From: Symsagittifera roscoffensis
Lineage: Eukaryota > Xenacoelomorpha > Acoela > Convolutidae
Direction of reading: 5' to 3'
DNA: 64,000 nucleotides
Assembly (NCBI RefSeq): GCF_963678635.1
Contig: NC_087062.1
Span: forward strand, 82,732,012 to 82,796,011
In this document: piece by piece, positions 10,156 through 22,488 of the stretch
Position numbering within the stretch: position 1 is the first letter of the stretch
Layout of the letters: each line of letters opens with the position of its first letter
Notes under the pieces: generated by a model
What the model saw: the letters and a program-made list of their open reading frames with translations, nothing else
The model's database searches: none
Told to the model about the DNA's origin: nothing
Made by a program: the position numbers and the translations under genes

Positions 10156-12474
10156 TGGCTCTGAGTTCTTAGCTCTGGTGAAATGCACAGTATGTAACAA
10201 TGTCTTCCATCCTGTCTGCTTGAAAGAAGCAGATATCTCAGAAACACCCGATTGCTGCAAAGACTATCCGAAAAGTGTAGTAGCTCAGGTAATGTTTCAA
10301 AGTTCGGCTCTTTTTTGTGTTCAGAATCGGACATTTTCACTTGTCTTTTGTTCGGTTTAGAGTAAAGAAGTGTGTGCTTTGAAACCATATTTGAAGAGGG
10401 GCAGAGATACTTTCAAAACTAATTTCGTACCAACAGCGAAAAGGTAAACTATTTTTTTTTTCGTTTTGATTTTTTAATCAAGCTGCTTCATACATTTTCA
10501 TCATACGCTATCTTCAGAAAACTAAGCATAAGTGTTCTGTTAATTTTCAGGTATTTGACAAAGAAACAACTTCAAAATATTCTCGACGAAGACCCAAACA
10601 TATGCTATGTTGAGGTTCCTGCTAATATCAAGAGGCAGTATAATCAGCCTAGTTCAACAGGCTGTCAATTGTACTGCAAGGACAAGGTGATGTTTCCATA
10701 GTTCAAGTTTTGATTGTAATCGCTGCTATTTTACCAACAACCTCGTAAATTCAAATAAATGTTTTAACAATGCTAATCTCATAGTTTTCTTGTGAGGAAA
10801 ATTTGCTCTTATTTTTTCACTTATTCACATTCACTTGTTTTAATTTGATTTTTTACTGCAAAGGCATTTTTGGAAGTAGTTTTTTCTCAAAAACATAATT
10901 GTTTTCTGCAAAAAAGTCGAAAACGTCGGTCAAATATTTATCTAATGTCTTAACTAATGTTGTGATACTTTGTTGATGTAATTACCAGGCTCATCTGAAA
11001 ACTGAAGCATTGGAATTAAAAAGGAAGATGTGCGATGATCAAAGCAACACAGAAAGCTTGAATTGGAACGCAAGAAACTCTGTTAATATTTCGCAGGTAA
11101 TGGTTATATCACTAATAGCCAAGTGTGTAAATAAAGTGGCGGTAGTAAAATGAGCCAATGTGAACTATCTCCCCCCTGAAAAGACCAAGTGATCAATCCC
11201 CCTCCCCCTAAAATTATATGGCAAGTTCAATAAGTAAGACCTGCAGGTACAATATTCAAAATCTTATTGGATGTAAAGTATTACTTTAAACCAAGTCAAC
11301 GAGCTCCTCCCTAATTTGTTTAAGGGGGAGGGGGGATTGCTCACTTGGTACGTTTAATGACTACCATTCGTCATACAATCCCGGAATTAGTGATTGCAGA
11401 ACAGAATGATGAATCTATATCTTATATGATATCAGCTCATGCGTTGGTCGTTTTCGATGTTTCTATGAGCAAAATACTATTTTATCTTTTTCGAACATGT
11501 ATATTTTGGTTTAGGTGCGAATCCACATCTTTCTCGCTTGGTCCTGGGTGTTTGTAGGAGTGACCCATGGTTTTAATAAAATTGCTCTCCATTCTTAGGT
11601 TAACCAAATCGGTTATCCCAGCTCTCCTAGAAAACGTAAAAAATACTATGTTGCCAAAATTATTTACACACTATATGTTGCCAAAATTATCTAGATGCAA
11701 GCAAATTATTGAAAACAGAGGAAAAAATGTTTTTCGGCGCTTTCCCCTCAAACTCAATGCATTGGCGCCAAAAAAAATCCGCGTGTATAAAATCAAGATC
11801 ACTTTACTGTTCAATGACTGTTTCAGAACACAGTTATGGCCGCCCTGCTTTTGGTTGACTGCAACTTCAACGAAATTTCGCAGAGAATTGACATATGTGC
11901 AGATCACAACGTTTTCACTATTGGAACGAGTAAGTTGGTGTTTTAAATAATTTTAAAGTCTTTTTGAAGTGTCGATGAAAGAGGAATGATTATTAGTTTA
12001 AATTGGAGCCAAACTAGCACAGACTAGAATACCTTTTGAAGAACACCTGACTATTATTGTGAAAAATATAACCTCTATTTGAACTTTAAGGGCAGATCCA
12101 TGTGCGTTTCAGACCAATGCAATTGCGATTTGAAACTACCAGAGTTGAAAAAGTGTCAGTTTGTGTCATCAATCCACTGTCGAGTTTACTTTGTGCAAGA
12201 AGAAGGTCAGTTTGAGCTGCTTAATTACAGTTGTCATGGAACAATGGTGGATAATATAGTTTACAGCTACCAAAGCGCGGCCGAGGATTCTGAAAAGGAG
12301 AGAAGTACATTGGGCGGTGGATTCAAATGCGACTGCGATCATTCGCTATCATCGCGGTCAGCAGCAGAATTGAAAAACGACGCTAATGCTCGTCAATGGG
12401 AAGGCGCTGCTGTTTTGTACCATGGCTCTACTATCAGAATCGGATGTTTGGACTTCGTTTTTGCTGTTGCATGA
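10156..12474 (+). CDS. PHF12: PHF12-like gene, 3' exons (left copy): second PHD finger to FHA domain
   Basis: PHD finger protein 12, a chromatin reader/corepressor subunit associated with SIN3 complexes in animals. Six exons chain in phase: 10156-10288, 10361-10443, 10551-10686, 10989-11096, 11827-11929, 12113-12474, all with GT-AG borders. Exon 1 holds the second half of PHD2 (KCTVC, FHPVC). Exon 3 carries NICYVEVPANIKRQY, matching the conserved segment after PHD2. Exons 5-6 form the C-terminal FHA domain (NVFTIGT, HCRVYF, FELLNYSCHGTMVDNIVYS, GSTIRIGCLDFVFAV). The upstream exons would lie left of the window because an LTR element sits in the intron before 10156. The alternative FHA proteins lack this order. 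Confidence 0.88.
11183..11349 (+). mobile_element. Short foldback MITE with ACCAAGTGA...TCACTTGGT ends (left)
   Basis: Inverted terminal repeats ACCAAGTGATCAATCCCC and GGGGATTGCTCACTTGGT bound a 165-bp insertion in PHF12 intron 4. The mirrored copy is at 42289-42455, so it predates the duplication. The ends resemble those of the 60-bp foldback at 14235-14294. Confidence 0.6.
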
Positions 12475-13845
12475 ATTTCTATAGTGGGAAACTGATGTTG
12501 TCTAGTTAGAACGGACTAATGGCAGACGTCACAGGTTTGCTGCTAGTTACCGGGTCTGGAGTCAAAAAAACATGGGAGAAGGTTGAATCTCAGAAATCAG
12601 AACGAATGAGAAAACAGGCGAAATTGATATAAAAAAAACTAAAACAATCGTTTTGTTTTTCCTCATTTTATAAATTCAACTTGTTGAACCGGTCTCTAAA
12701 ACCAGAAGCTGCTTAAGGTCCATTGAATGGGTGCTGGACATCAAGTCGACGAGGTTCTCAAAAGATGTACGTAGGTTGAATATGTTATATGCTATCAATG
12801 TCTTTTCATAGCTTTCAAGAAAGATATGGATGTTGTAGAATGTTTATTATCCACCAAGTTTCTTTAATCGTCACAAAAAACTAAGTATACTAACATTTTC
12901 AAACCTTTTGATGCTTTTTCAAAGCTGAAAATTGGCCCGTCCTTTAGTCCCGTCCTTCAGGTTGTGATATACTCATTGAATCAAAACTTAAATTACCGTT
13001 GGATTTTTCAACGCGAAAGTTAGAAGTATTAATGAAAAAAAAAATCACACTTGAGATTGTAATGCTTTTCTTATGTTTAATTTGTATCAGCTTTGGTATA
13101 CGATTTTTGAAAGGTAGCAGAGTTTTGAACGGGCTTTCTTGATTCGATTTTTTCTTTTTTTTCTCGATTTTTGCTGTATATTTTCTTTTCACTTGAAAAA
13201 GCAAATGTCTTGTAATCGGGAACTAGACTTTTCCCGTAGCAACGCTTCTTGCAAATTTGTAAGAAATTGAGCTGCTGTATTATTGAACCTTACCGACTTT
13301 TAGGCTCCTTCCCACTTGGTATAGAGGAAACGTAATTGGAATATCTCTGTTATAAGTTTAAACGAACGATGTGAGACTCACCATTTTTGGGTGCGTTTTT
13401 CAGAAAAAGATTAGTTCAATTTCATTTGCGCATTGGCAGACAAGTTTGAATTCGAATTTAAAAGTTTATTTCGTTTTTTTTTGAGAAAGTTACAAAATAT
13501 TTAAGCTCAGGATTGTTTTTAAGTGTCATTGAGCGTAATGAAGACATGTATATAGGTTGTGTTTTTTTTTCAGGAATAACCCACACCTTTTGCAGGATGC
13601 CTTTCGTAAGTTCATTTGAAATTCTGAAAGGCAGGAATGTTAGACTGTTTAAAAACCCAAGTGCAAATGGTGCGAGGAAAATTTAATCAATGAATTTTAT
13701 AGGCTGCCAGCGGAATTTTAAAAAAACACCTATCGATTAACATTTATCATTATCAAATTGGGTTATTTTATGGAAAAGTTGCCAATTACAAAAAGCTTTT
13801 GAAATTCGAAGAGCTTGGTATACCTTCGGAATGGCGGTGTATCGA

Positions 13846-14597
13846 ATAGCATAAAACTCGACTAGCTTAAATGTTTTTTAAAAAAATGTATCGACTAGCA
13901 TAAAACTGCAAACAGAAAATTCAAACAAGTCCCTAGCTCGCATGTGAAACAAATACCGGCAAAACTAAATCATTATGCATAAAATATGGATCAACCGTAC
14001 AATTCCAGGATCTCTTTAATTACATCCCCCATTCGGGTACCTATTAACGAATATCCCCCTTTTCCCCTTTTGCAAAAAAGGGGATAAAGCTAAAGAAATC
14101 CCAATTGAATAAACTCCCCCACCCCCCCCCCCCCTGAGTGACCTACCGTTGAATATCCCCCTTAGCCAAGATGTAATTTTGAAAACTTTTTCTGTATAAA
14201 ATATGTATTTCGAACGAATTCGCTAATTAAATTTGACCAAGTTAACATCTTCACCTCCCTCAAGCCGTTTAGGGTGGAGGATCTTAACTTGGTCTTTTTG
14301 GGGAAGGGGGCTGGCGAGAGCGGATCGATCGAATTTGTTTAATCCGCCCTTTTGAAAAATACAAAATAGCACTAGTGGAGCTTTATTTGAGAATTCAAAC
14401 TTACATATGCTTAAAAATCTCCCACCCCTTTGGTAGTTGATTGCTTGATTTCGCATTAGCTCAATTTTCTTTTCAGAAAAGGAAATTTGTTTCAATTTCA
14501 ACGGATTATGATTGTTCTTGTGTTTCTGAGAAGTAAAGGTATCAAAGTTATGCTAATCGATACATTTTCAAACTTTTATACTAGTCGAGCGGTCATT
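13846..14597. repeat. Candidate DNA-transposon remnant with reiterated TCGACTAGCATAAAA ends
   Basis: GTATCGAATAGCATAAAACT and GTATCGACTAGCATAAAACT occur at about 13848 and 13889; the inverse (TTATGCTAATCGATACATTTT and TTTATACTAGTCGAG) occurs at 14550-14590. The paired, doubled ends suggest a 750-bp element with subterminal repeats, now containing a nested foldback. Mirrored in the right arm near 25320-26070. No transposase frame is present. Confidence 0.5.
14235..14294. repeat. 60-bp near-perfect foldback (GACCAAGTTAA...TTAACTTGGTC), left
   Basis: GACCAAGTTAACATCTTCACC pairs with the reverse complement of GGGTGGAGGATCTTAACTTGGTC, leaving a loop of about 12 bases. The exact counterpart in the right arm is 25616-25675. 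Confidence 0.65.
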
Positions 14598-14940
14598 GTT
14601 CGGAAGTTGTGATTAGTAATTCAAAACTAAGTCATCCAAGTTTTTATTTATTTTCTGAGTTTTCTCATTTTAAATTAGTAGCAAAAAGGTGCAAATGTTT
14701 CCCATGGTGAAACTTGTCATTATTTGTTTTTGTTTTCACTCGGCTGAAGCTATTTTTCTAGGGGTCTTTAATTAATAATCATCCATCCTGTTACTGCTTG
14801 CTACAGATCTCTTCCGTTAAAATGTGCAGTGGATAGGCGGGAAATTTGAGAATTTTTATGATTTGCTTAGCTAAAATCCTGGTTCTCAAGTAATGTTAAA
14901 AGCCCTACCCAAGTTTTGCAGAAAATATTATACCTCTTGT

Positions 14941-15731
14941 TTGTCTTCGAACCAGTTTGGCTATGTAAGTACGCTTGCGATTCAAGATGTTAATAAAATT
15001 TTTTTGCTTAAATTGTTTCTTCGGCTTAATTAAATCCGGTTGTTTGGTTGCCTCATAAGTCGGCGTTTGACGACTCAACATTATTTCATTCTACATTTTT
15101 GCTTCAAGTTTTGTATCTCAAATTGTTTGTGTTTTTTTCGGCTGAATGCTGTCTATCCAAATTTTGTCTGCACAGTTACGGCCTAGTAATTTAAGGTTTT
15201 TCAGTACTCATTTCACGATGACTGTTGCTTTTTTCAGCATCTTTCCTCAAATTCAACAAAAATCGCTTGAAACCCAATCGCGTGTATCTTGCTACAAACC
15301 TTTGCTTTGCCTCTGTGTTACAAAACTTTTTAACTTTTCTTTGTCTTTAAACCAGTTTGGTTATGTAAGTACGCTTGCGATTCAAAATTTTTATAAAAAT
15401 CTTTTGCTTTAATTGTTTCTTCGGCTTTAATGAATTCGGTTGTTTGGTTGCCTCAAAAGTCGTCGTTTGACTACTCAACATATTTTCATTCTACATTCTT
15501 GCTTCACGTTTTGTATCTCAAATTGTTCGTGTTTTTTCGGCTGAATGTTGTCTATCCAAATTTTGTCTGCTCAGTTACGGCCTAGTAAATTCAGGTTTTT
15601 CAGTAGTCATTTAACGATGGCTGTTGCTTTTCTCAGCATCTTTCCTCAAATTTAACAAAAATTGCTTGAAATCAAATCGCGTGTATCTTGCTACAAACCT
15701 TTGCTTCGCCTCTGTGTTACAAAATTTTGGT
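14941..15731. repeat. Tandem duplication, unit about 400 bp (left)
   Basis: CCAGTTTGG[CT]TATGTAAGTACGC starts at 14952 and again at 15352, and the two units stay collinear through CTCTGTGTTACAAAA. They differ at many positions, so the tandem is older than the inverted duplication, where it recurs at about 24180-24970. Confidence 0.8.
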
Positions 15732-16664
15732 AGAATTATTGTTCCGAATTTTGATATATATTCTCGGGGTGGTTTTTTGTTCCCTTGATCTGCATGGGCC
15801 CAGCCCGATATGCACACTACCATAGTAGCTACAACAAGTCTGTATAAACTTCTCGTTATGTAGTTTGCACTGGGCTAATTATCCCGCAGTACATAAATGC
15901 TTGAAATAGAATTGAGGCAAGGTAATTGGTCTGGTCTAATTTATTTCATAAACGACTCAAATTTTAACAGCTAAAAATTGATGTTATCAGTTAAAAATTT
16001 GTAGATTTGCCGATATCTAGTTTAGCAAAAACTATTCGAGACCAATTAAATGGCAGTAGAAATATTCAGGGCTTTGGTTTGAATAGTCTTGTTTCACTGT
16101 GAAAAATTTTGCTGCACTGAGCTCAGATATCAAAATGGCAACTAGCCTTTTTTAGGAGTTTGAAATATGGCACTGGCAAATTCGGGACAACTAATTCGCT
16201 TGAAGTTTCGAGTTTTCTGTCGACGCATAGTAAATACGGCAATTAAACGCACTGCGAAAATTGTTTGAAAACTAATTGAAGACCACTAATTGATGGCGCA
16301 CCAAATAATGAATAAGTAGATGCTAATTATATCGTTTTAGGGGAAGGTTTTTAAAACAATCAGTTTGATTGGGAGTCGTTTTTTCAAATTTTTGAAAAAT
16401 TGGGCAATAACTTGGATAAAAAACAAGACACTGTAAAGAACAGCCGAAGCATTCGCGGTTTCGCCCTATTACGAGCAGTCTCGTAAAGAGTTGATGGTTA
16501 TTTATATTGCTTTTGTTCCGTCTTTCGTAACGAAAGTAACGGAATATTTGTGCGCGGGTGGGTTTTTTTTCTTCAGACAAATTTCGACTTTGTAACTAGC
16601 AATTTTTGTCGGCTATTTCAGCTCTGATCATTTTTCGTAAAGTTATGGGGGTTTAAAAATAACG

Positions 16665-16735
16665 ATTTTACCGCGCGGGACAATTAACGCGCGATGTAAT
16701 TCGCGCTATAAACGCGTAATCGGAGATTTGATCCG
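16665..16735. repeat. CpG-rich patch with repeated CGCG words
   Basis: Within A+T-rich intergenic DNA a short stretch carries ACCGCGCGGG, AACGCGCGATG, TTCGCGC and AACGCGTAATCG in about 70 bases. The spacing suggests diverged short repeats. Mirrored near 23180-23250. No function is evident. Confidence 0.4.
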
Positions 16736-17411
16736 TCTTAAAAACCATTCCAAATTGGTTAGAGGAAGCTTAATTTCATAATTGAGTTGTTACTGGGAGC
16801 AAAATTATCATTTTGTACTGTTTATGACGTAAGTGGGAAAATTTTTCACCAAAATTCTCAATGTAAATTTTTTTTATTACATTTATTTTTTTCATTTTAT
16901 TACTGCTTCATAGACCTTAAAAGGCAGTTGGAACATTCAGGATTTCGCCCTGATATGAGCAGTATTGTTTTTTTTGCTGCTTTACAGCAGACTGGTGATT
17001 AAAAAAGATAGTTCACGAGAAAGATATGTCATCTCTAAGTTGTCAAAGCGAAACTAATAGTGAATTCGAAACAATTATCAGGTATCCAATTGTCAAAGTG
17101 TAGTATAATAGTTTTTGGTGTGATGTGTAGATTTGGTGACAAACGAAATTTTTTTCGAGTTCTCGAACAAATAGAACGGTAAGCGATTAGATCAACTTTA
17201 GTTACGTATTTTTCCTAATAGATTCAAGTTTATAATTATTCGAAATATTCACTACTCTATCGTAAACAATTATTCTACCAATATATGAAATTTAACTTTT
17301 GATGGATCAAAATTTGAAAACTTTCTGACAAGAATTCACACGGGCTGTTGAATCAGATAGAAGTGACCGAGTTGATAAAAAATTGAGCCCAGTTAACTTC
17401 CAAATTAGAAG

Positions 17412-18704
17412 TTAGTTTACAACATAGAGTCTATTCTTGTTGGCAAATATTGATGACAACATGGCTGCTGCTATTGAAATCAAATGGAATCCTGCTTGGG
17501 TCCATAGCACGGACGAGAAACCCCCAAAATCGAAGAGAAGTCCCCCCATTACCATGCTTCCGAACATTCGTCCGCTCATTATAATCATGTTATTCCAAGC
17601 CGACATTACTGCAGTACAGTTTGAGTTCGGACTAATATTCTGGAGGACCTCTAATAGGACGTTGACCCCAGCAATGAACCCTGATACGTAGCATAAGCTA
17701 GTCAAGGCCAAAGCTATTAAAAGCATTGTTGTAATGACATAGTGCGATTCCAATTTTGATATGAATAGAAAAAATAGGCAAACTAGCACGCCTAAAACTG
17801 GCGATAGCAAGTACAAATTCCATGTTTGCCCTTTGTCCACAAGTTTGCCCAAAATTGGTGACGCAATAAGACCAGTGAAGGCTATCGGAAGAAAGTAGAA
17901 GCCAATGCAGCTTTGAGAAACGCCGATAACGCTTCGTAGAAATGGCGTGAGGTACACAAAAATGGTACCTTGAAGAGTCCAGCTGAAAAATATTGGAATT
18001 GTCGCGACCAAAATTTTTGGCGACGCTAGAAGATCGAACATAGTAATTCCACTTATTTCCTCTTCTATGGTTTTGACAAACGGCTCGTTTTCTGATGAAT
18101 TAGACTCATTTTCATCGTCCAAGCTTAAAAATATTGCACAGAGAATTGCAATTATTAAAGTCATTACTCCCAAAATAATAAAAGGCAGGCCAAAACCTTT
18201 CCATTTATAGAGTAAACCTTCTGTGCAGCAGCCGGAAATCATTCCAAGTTCAAAAAAGACTTGCGTCAATGCAGTCACTTCGCCTTTTTTATTGGGAAAA
18301 AGTGTGAACAAAATAGGAAATGTCGAGAAAAAGGACACAGAAAACCCACATGCTATTAAAACTCTGAGAAGAGTACAAGCTACAATGTAAGCCCAAACTT
18401 GAGTAAGAAACGTTGTCAAACCAAACCCTATTATACATAGAGACATGAGCATAAGACCAGCAGTGAAAACGGTTTCTAACTTGAGATAGTTTAAAATAGG
18501 GGGAAGTAGAAACCCAACTATCACGCAAGTTAGGTCAAATATCCCAAACACACTCCCTATAACAGTTTTGGACACTCCTTTATAACTGGCCTCCATTGGA
18601 AAAAGAGGTCCAATAAATGATAAGTGAGCTCCACTCAAAAACATAAGAGATAATACAAGAAAGCTTCGCCCAAACTTGGATAGGTTGTTCGCAGGCTTCG
18701 CCAT
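17412..18704 (-). CDS. SLC18B1-like MFS transporter, intact copy (430 aa)
   Basis: Major facilitator superfamily membrane carrier, closest in pattern to SLC18B1 (a vesicular polyamine transporter in vertebrates). Supporting features are the early segment GPLFPMEASYKGVSKTVIG followed by VFGIFDL, then about 12 hydrophobic spans with the usual loop after the sixth (acidic LDDENESNSSENEPF). The coding region is a single exon. I chose the ATG at 18704 (MAKPANNLSKF) because it sits directly before the first membrane span and has AAA upstream; an upstream in-frame ATG at 18821 would add 39 unconserved-looking residues. It converges on PHF12. The substrate is inferred from the family only. Confidence 0.85.
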   Translation of the reverse strand: MAKPANNLSKFGRSFLVLSLMFLSGAHLSFIGPLFPMEASYKGVSKTVIGSVFGIFDLTCVIVGFLLPPILNYLKLETVFTAGLMLMSLCIIGFGLTTFLTQVWAYIVACTLLRVLIACGFSVSFFSTFPILFTLFPNKKGEVTALTQVFFELGMISGCCTEGLLYKWKGFGLPFIILGVMTLIIAILCAIFLSLDDENESNSSENEPFVKTIEEEISGITMFDLLASPKILVATIPIFFSWTLQGTIFVYLTPFLRSVIGVSQSCIGFYFLPIAFTGLIASPILGKLVDKGQTWNLYLLSPVLGVLVCLFFLFISKLESHYVITTMLLIALALTSLCYVSGFIAGVNVLLEVLQNISPNSNCTAVMSAWNNMIIMSGRMFGSMVMGGLLFDFGGFSSVLWTQAGFHLISIAAAMLSSIFANKNRLYVVN

Positions 18705-18985
18705 TTTGATGAATTTTAGTTGGAAACAATTAAAACCGCTGTTAATTTTATTTGGACGAAGGTATAACGAAAATTGTTTATTGTGAAAAATGACTCTTTC
18801 GTAAGTAAATAGAAGTGTCAAGTAAGACTAATTTTGATTAGTTAAGCTTATTAAGTTCGGCTTGTTTTAGAATCGAAATAAAAGTTAAATCAGTTTACCT
18901 TGAAGTTTATTTATAGGCGGTGGCGTGTTTGTTTTCAGAGTAAACAGTTTTTGGTGACTTTGAGCGAGGCGAGACAAAATGCATC

Positions 18986-20712
18986 AATGTTGTTATAAGT
19001 TACCGATACGTTCGATGATTGTTTTGCTGGAACTAATATTTTTGCGGGCAAAAATGAAGGAAGTTTTTTTGGCACGTCCTAGCCCTGAAAACCGTAGTTG
19101 GGCTAAAAATGGATATTCTTTATGAATCATAAGGGGGACAGTTGAGTGGCCAGGGGGTCAAATCTCCGAGAGGAAGAGGGCATTTGCAGCAACAATAACC
19201 ACCACCCAACCCCCCCCCCCCCCTGATCCGCCCCTGATTTTACTACCTTTTCCACACAACAACGTATGTTTTATTTTCCGCTCGAGTAATTTAAAATGTT
19301 TTTGACCCGACCACCTTTCTAAAGGCGGGATGGATTTATGACGTACACTATTTTTTCACGCGAAATCAGTTACCTCAAAGAACGGTCGTAGATGATTGAG
19401 CGAAAAATCAAAGCAAGTTGTTGTCAGTCGAATCGGGGAAAAAAGAAAATCATTCTTTGTTTTTTTCTCTCTCTCCTTAGCGATGATAACAGTAAGGCGC
19501 ACAGTAACCGTCTGCCTTTTTTGATTATCTTTTTGGCTCTTATCACTTTCTCCCCATTTTACTTACCCAGCGCAACAAAATGCTCTAAGATGTTTACTTC
19601 TCTAACCATTTTTATTTCAAAAATTGATAGGCAAATGATTTCTCACAGATGTTCCATTTTTGCTTAGTGTGAATTTTTTCATGAAGCTTATTCTCTTAAA
19701 CGCTTTTAAAGATTAACACAAGCGATATAATACACTGGTTTCACTTTCTGTTCCTTACGAAAAAATTCCCCTGCTAGCAAATTACTTAACGATCTAAATT
19801 ACTAGCCGCTCTAAATTATCGCCCATCAAATTGGTTCCATTAGTTGTTGTGGTCCAATTTTATCATTTAGTATTTACGCTTGAGATAAGCATGGGTTTTG
19901 CAATCGGGTACTAGGCTTTTTTCCCATAAATAACTTTAGGCACAGACTTCGCTCGTGAAAATGTTACACGTGTTTTACTGGAGAGGTGAATCTAGTGGAC
20001 GCATATTAGGCATGAGCCTATTGTGTCTGTAATGAGTTCCTTTAATGGTATGTTTTGTGCCAAAATTTTGTCGGTTTATTTTCGGCACTTGAGTGTCAGC
20101 TTTAATTACATCGGCTTATTATCCGAAAGTTTTTTTCAGTTACTTCTTGTTTTTTTTTTCGTAAGAAAGCTTGAAGTCTAAAGATATGATTTGGAAAAAT
20201 CTAAATCAGTTTTCCAGACGTTTTTTAATACTAGTGAATAATTTAAGCAAATAAGAAGAACTTTGTTCTTACTTTTTTAAGTTTTTGATTTTCCTATTTT
20301 TTGCTATTTTTTTTAGTTTGCACAAAAAAATTAGATTAAACCTTTGATGTTTTTGATTGTTCAATCAGCTGTTTTTTTTTCATGTTTTAATTCATGTTTG
20401 CGTTTAATTCATGTTTGGTTTAATTCAGAAGTTTTTCTACAATAAATAAAAATATGTCTTCTTCGCTTTTTAGTACATATTGTTTTGAAACAAAAACTAT
20501 TTCAATTGAAAAACAAGAACCAAACATGCCTGAATTTCCAGCATTTCAGACATTACAATATTGAAGATTTTTTGATAATTTTAATCAAAATTGCTAGACG
20601 AGTTCATCATTTTGCAAGGTCAAGTTGAGTTGGTCTGCTGAGTTTCCCAATCCATTAGTTGAGTTTCTCGAATCTTGGGTAATTTGAACAAAATAAAAAA
20701 CTGGCTTAATAA
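18986..20712. other. Spacer between the inverted arms, single copy in this assembly
   Basis: About 1.7 kb present only on the left side of the gap. No coding frame is convincing. It includes a C-run followed by TGATCCGCCCCTG at 19210-19235, which matches the end of the hAT-type MITE at 27853-28279, and T-rich stretches near 20150-20400. If the gap hides the mirrored copy, this is simply the next part of the arm. Confidence 0.6.
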
Positions 20713-20912
20713 NNNNNNNNNNNNNNNNNNNNNNNNNNNNNNNNNNNNNNNNNNNNNNNNNNNNNNNNNNNNNNNNNNNNNNNNNNNNNNNNNNNNNNNN
20801 NNNNNNNNNNNNNNNNNNNNNNNNNNNNNNNNNNNNNNNNNNNNNNNNNNNNNNNNNNNNNNNNNNNNNNNNNNNNNNNNNNNNNNNNNNNNNNNNNNNN
20901 NNNNNNNNNNNN
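20713..20912. other. Assembly gap, exactly 200 N
   Basis: A run of exactly 200 N, which is typical of a placeholder of unknown true size. It sits where the two inverted arms meet. Confidence 0.98.
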
Positions 20913-21193
20913 TGATGCATTTTGTCTCGCCTCGCTCAAAGTCACCAAAAACTGTTTACTCTGAAAACAAACACGCCACCGCCTATAAATAAACTTCAAG
21001 GTAAACTGATTTAACTTTTATTTCGATTCTAAAACAAGCCGAACTTAATAAGCTTAACTAATCAAAATTAGTCTTACTTGACACTTCTATTTACTTACAA
21101 AAGAGTCATTTTTCACAATAAACAATTTTCGTTATACCTTCGTCCAAATAAAATTACAGCGGTTTTAATTGTTTCCAACTAAAATTCATCAAA

Positions 21194-22488
21194 ATGGCGA
21201 AGCCTGCGAACAACCTATCCAAGTTTGGGCGAAGCTTTCTTGTATTATCTCTTATGTTTTTGAGTGGAGCTCACTTATCATTTATTGGACCTCTTTTTCC
21301 AATGGAGGCCAGTTATAAAGGAGTGTCCAAAACTGTTATAGGGAGTGTGTTTGGGATATTTGACCTAACTTGCGTGATAGTTGGGTTTCTACTTCCCCCT
21401 ATTTTAAACTATCTCAAGTTAGAAACCGTTTTCACTGCTGGTCTTATGCTTATGTCTCTATGTATAATAGGGTTTGGTTTGACAACGTTTCTTACTCAAG
21501 TTTGGGCTTACATTGTAGCTTGTACTCTTCTCAGAGTTTTAATAGCATGTGGGTTTTTCTGTGTCCTTTTTCTCGACATTTCCTATTTTGTTCACACTTT
21601 TTCCCAATAAAAAAAGGCGAAGTGACTGCATTGACGCAAGTCTTTTTTGAACTTGGAATGATTTCCGGCTGCTGCACAGAAGGTTTACTCTATAAATGGA
21701 AAGGTTTTGGCCTGCCTTTTATTATTTTGGGAGTAATGACTTTAATAATTGCAATTCTCTGTGCACTATTTTTACGCTTGGACGATGAAAATGAGTCTAA
21801 TTCATCAGAAAACGAGCCGTTTGTCAAAACCATAGAAGAGGAAATAAGTGGAATTACTATGTTCGACCTTCTAGCGTCGCCAAAAATTTTGGTCGCGACA
21901 ATTCCAATATTTTTCAGCTGGACTCTTCAAGGTACCATTTTTGTGTACCTCACGCCATTTCTACGAAGCGTTATCGGCGTTTCTCAAAGCTGCATTGGCT
22001 TCTACTTTCTTCCGATAGCCTTCACTGGTCTTATTGCGTCACCAATTTTGGGCAAACTTGTGGACAAAGGGCAAACATGGAATTTGTACTTGCTATCGCC
22101 AGTTTTAGGCGTGCTAGTTTGCCTATTTTTTCTATTCATATCAAAATTGGAATCGCACTATGTCATTACAACAATGCTTTTAATAGCTTTGGCCTTGACT
22201 AGCTTATGCTACGTATCAGGGTTCATTGCTGGGGTCAACGTCCTATTAGAGGTCCTCCAGAATATTAGTCCGAACTCAAACTGTACTGCAGTAATGTCGG
22301 CTTGGAATAACATGATTATAATGAGCGGACGAATGTTCGGAAGCATGGTAATGGGGGGACTTCTCTTCGATTTTGGGGGTTTCTCGTCCGTGCTATGGAC
22401 CCAAGCAGGATTCCATTTGATTTCAATAGCAGCAGCCATGTTGTCATCAATATTTGCCAACAAGAATAGACTCTATGTTGTAAACTAA
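21194..22488 (+). CDS. SLC18B1-like MFS transporter, second copy with a 1-bp frameshift
   Basis: Nearly identical to the intact copy at 17412-18704, starting at the same MAKPANN methionine. A T-run at 21554-21558 has five T where the other copy has four, so the frame shifts around residue 121 and stops at 21610; the remaining two thirds stay open in another frame to 22488. There are a few other substitutions. The position in a homopolymer leaves three readings: a dead duplicate, a null allele, or a sequencing error. The upstream non-coding region matches the other copy as well. Confidence 0.78.

Larger units (their letters stand above)
12475..17411. other. Intergenic region between PHF12 and SLC18B1-like gene (left arm)
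   Basis: Nearly 5 kb between the converging genes with no credible coding frame. It contains a relic of the MITE family seen at 42510 (GGGTGCTGGACATCAAG near 12728), a composite inverted-repeat element (13846-14597), a C-run around 14120, a 400-bp tandem duplication (14941-15731) and a CpG-rich patch (16665-16735). All are mirrored in 22489-27449. Confidence 0.6.
9835..18985 (+). repeat. Left arm of large inverted duplication
   Basis: Host sequence from just after the LTR to GCGAGACAAAATGCATCA near 18985 reappears as reverse complement at 20913 to about 44256. Gene content (PHF12 exons, intergenic repeats, SLC18B1-like gene) is the same and collinear, with isolated substitutions and indels. 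The right arm additionally carries the LTR element, a 451-bp and a 427-bp miniature transposon, absent here. The arm's outer end is hidden by the element and the window edge. Confidence 0.92.

Noticed and set aside
15146-15412. Frame within the 400-bp tandem duplication
   Set aside because: It falls entirely in the intergenic tandem repeat and is not kept in the second unit.
20594-20999. Frames spanning the gap
   Set aside because: They consist mostly of unknown residues from the 200 N.
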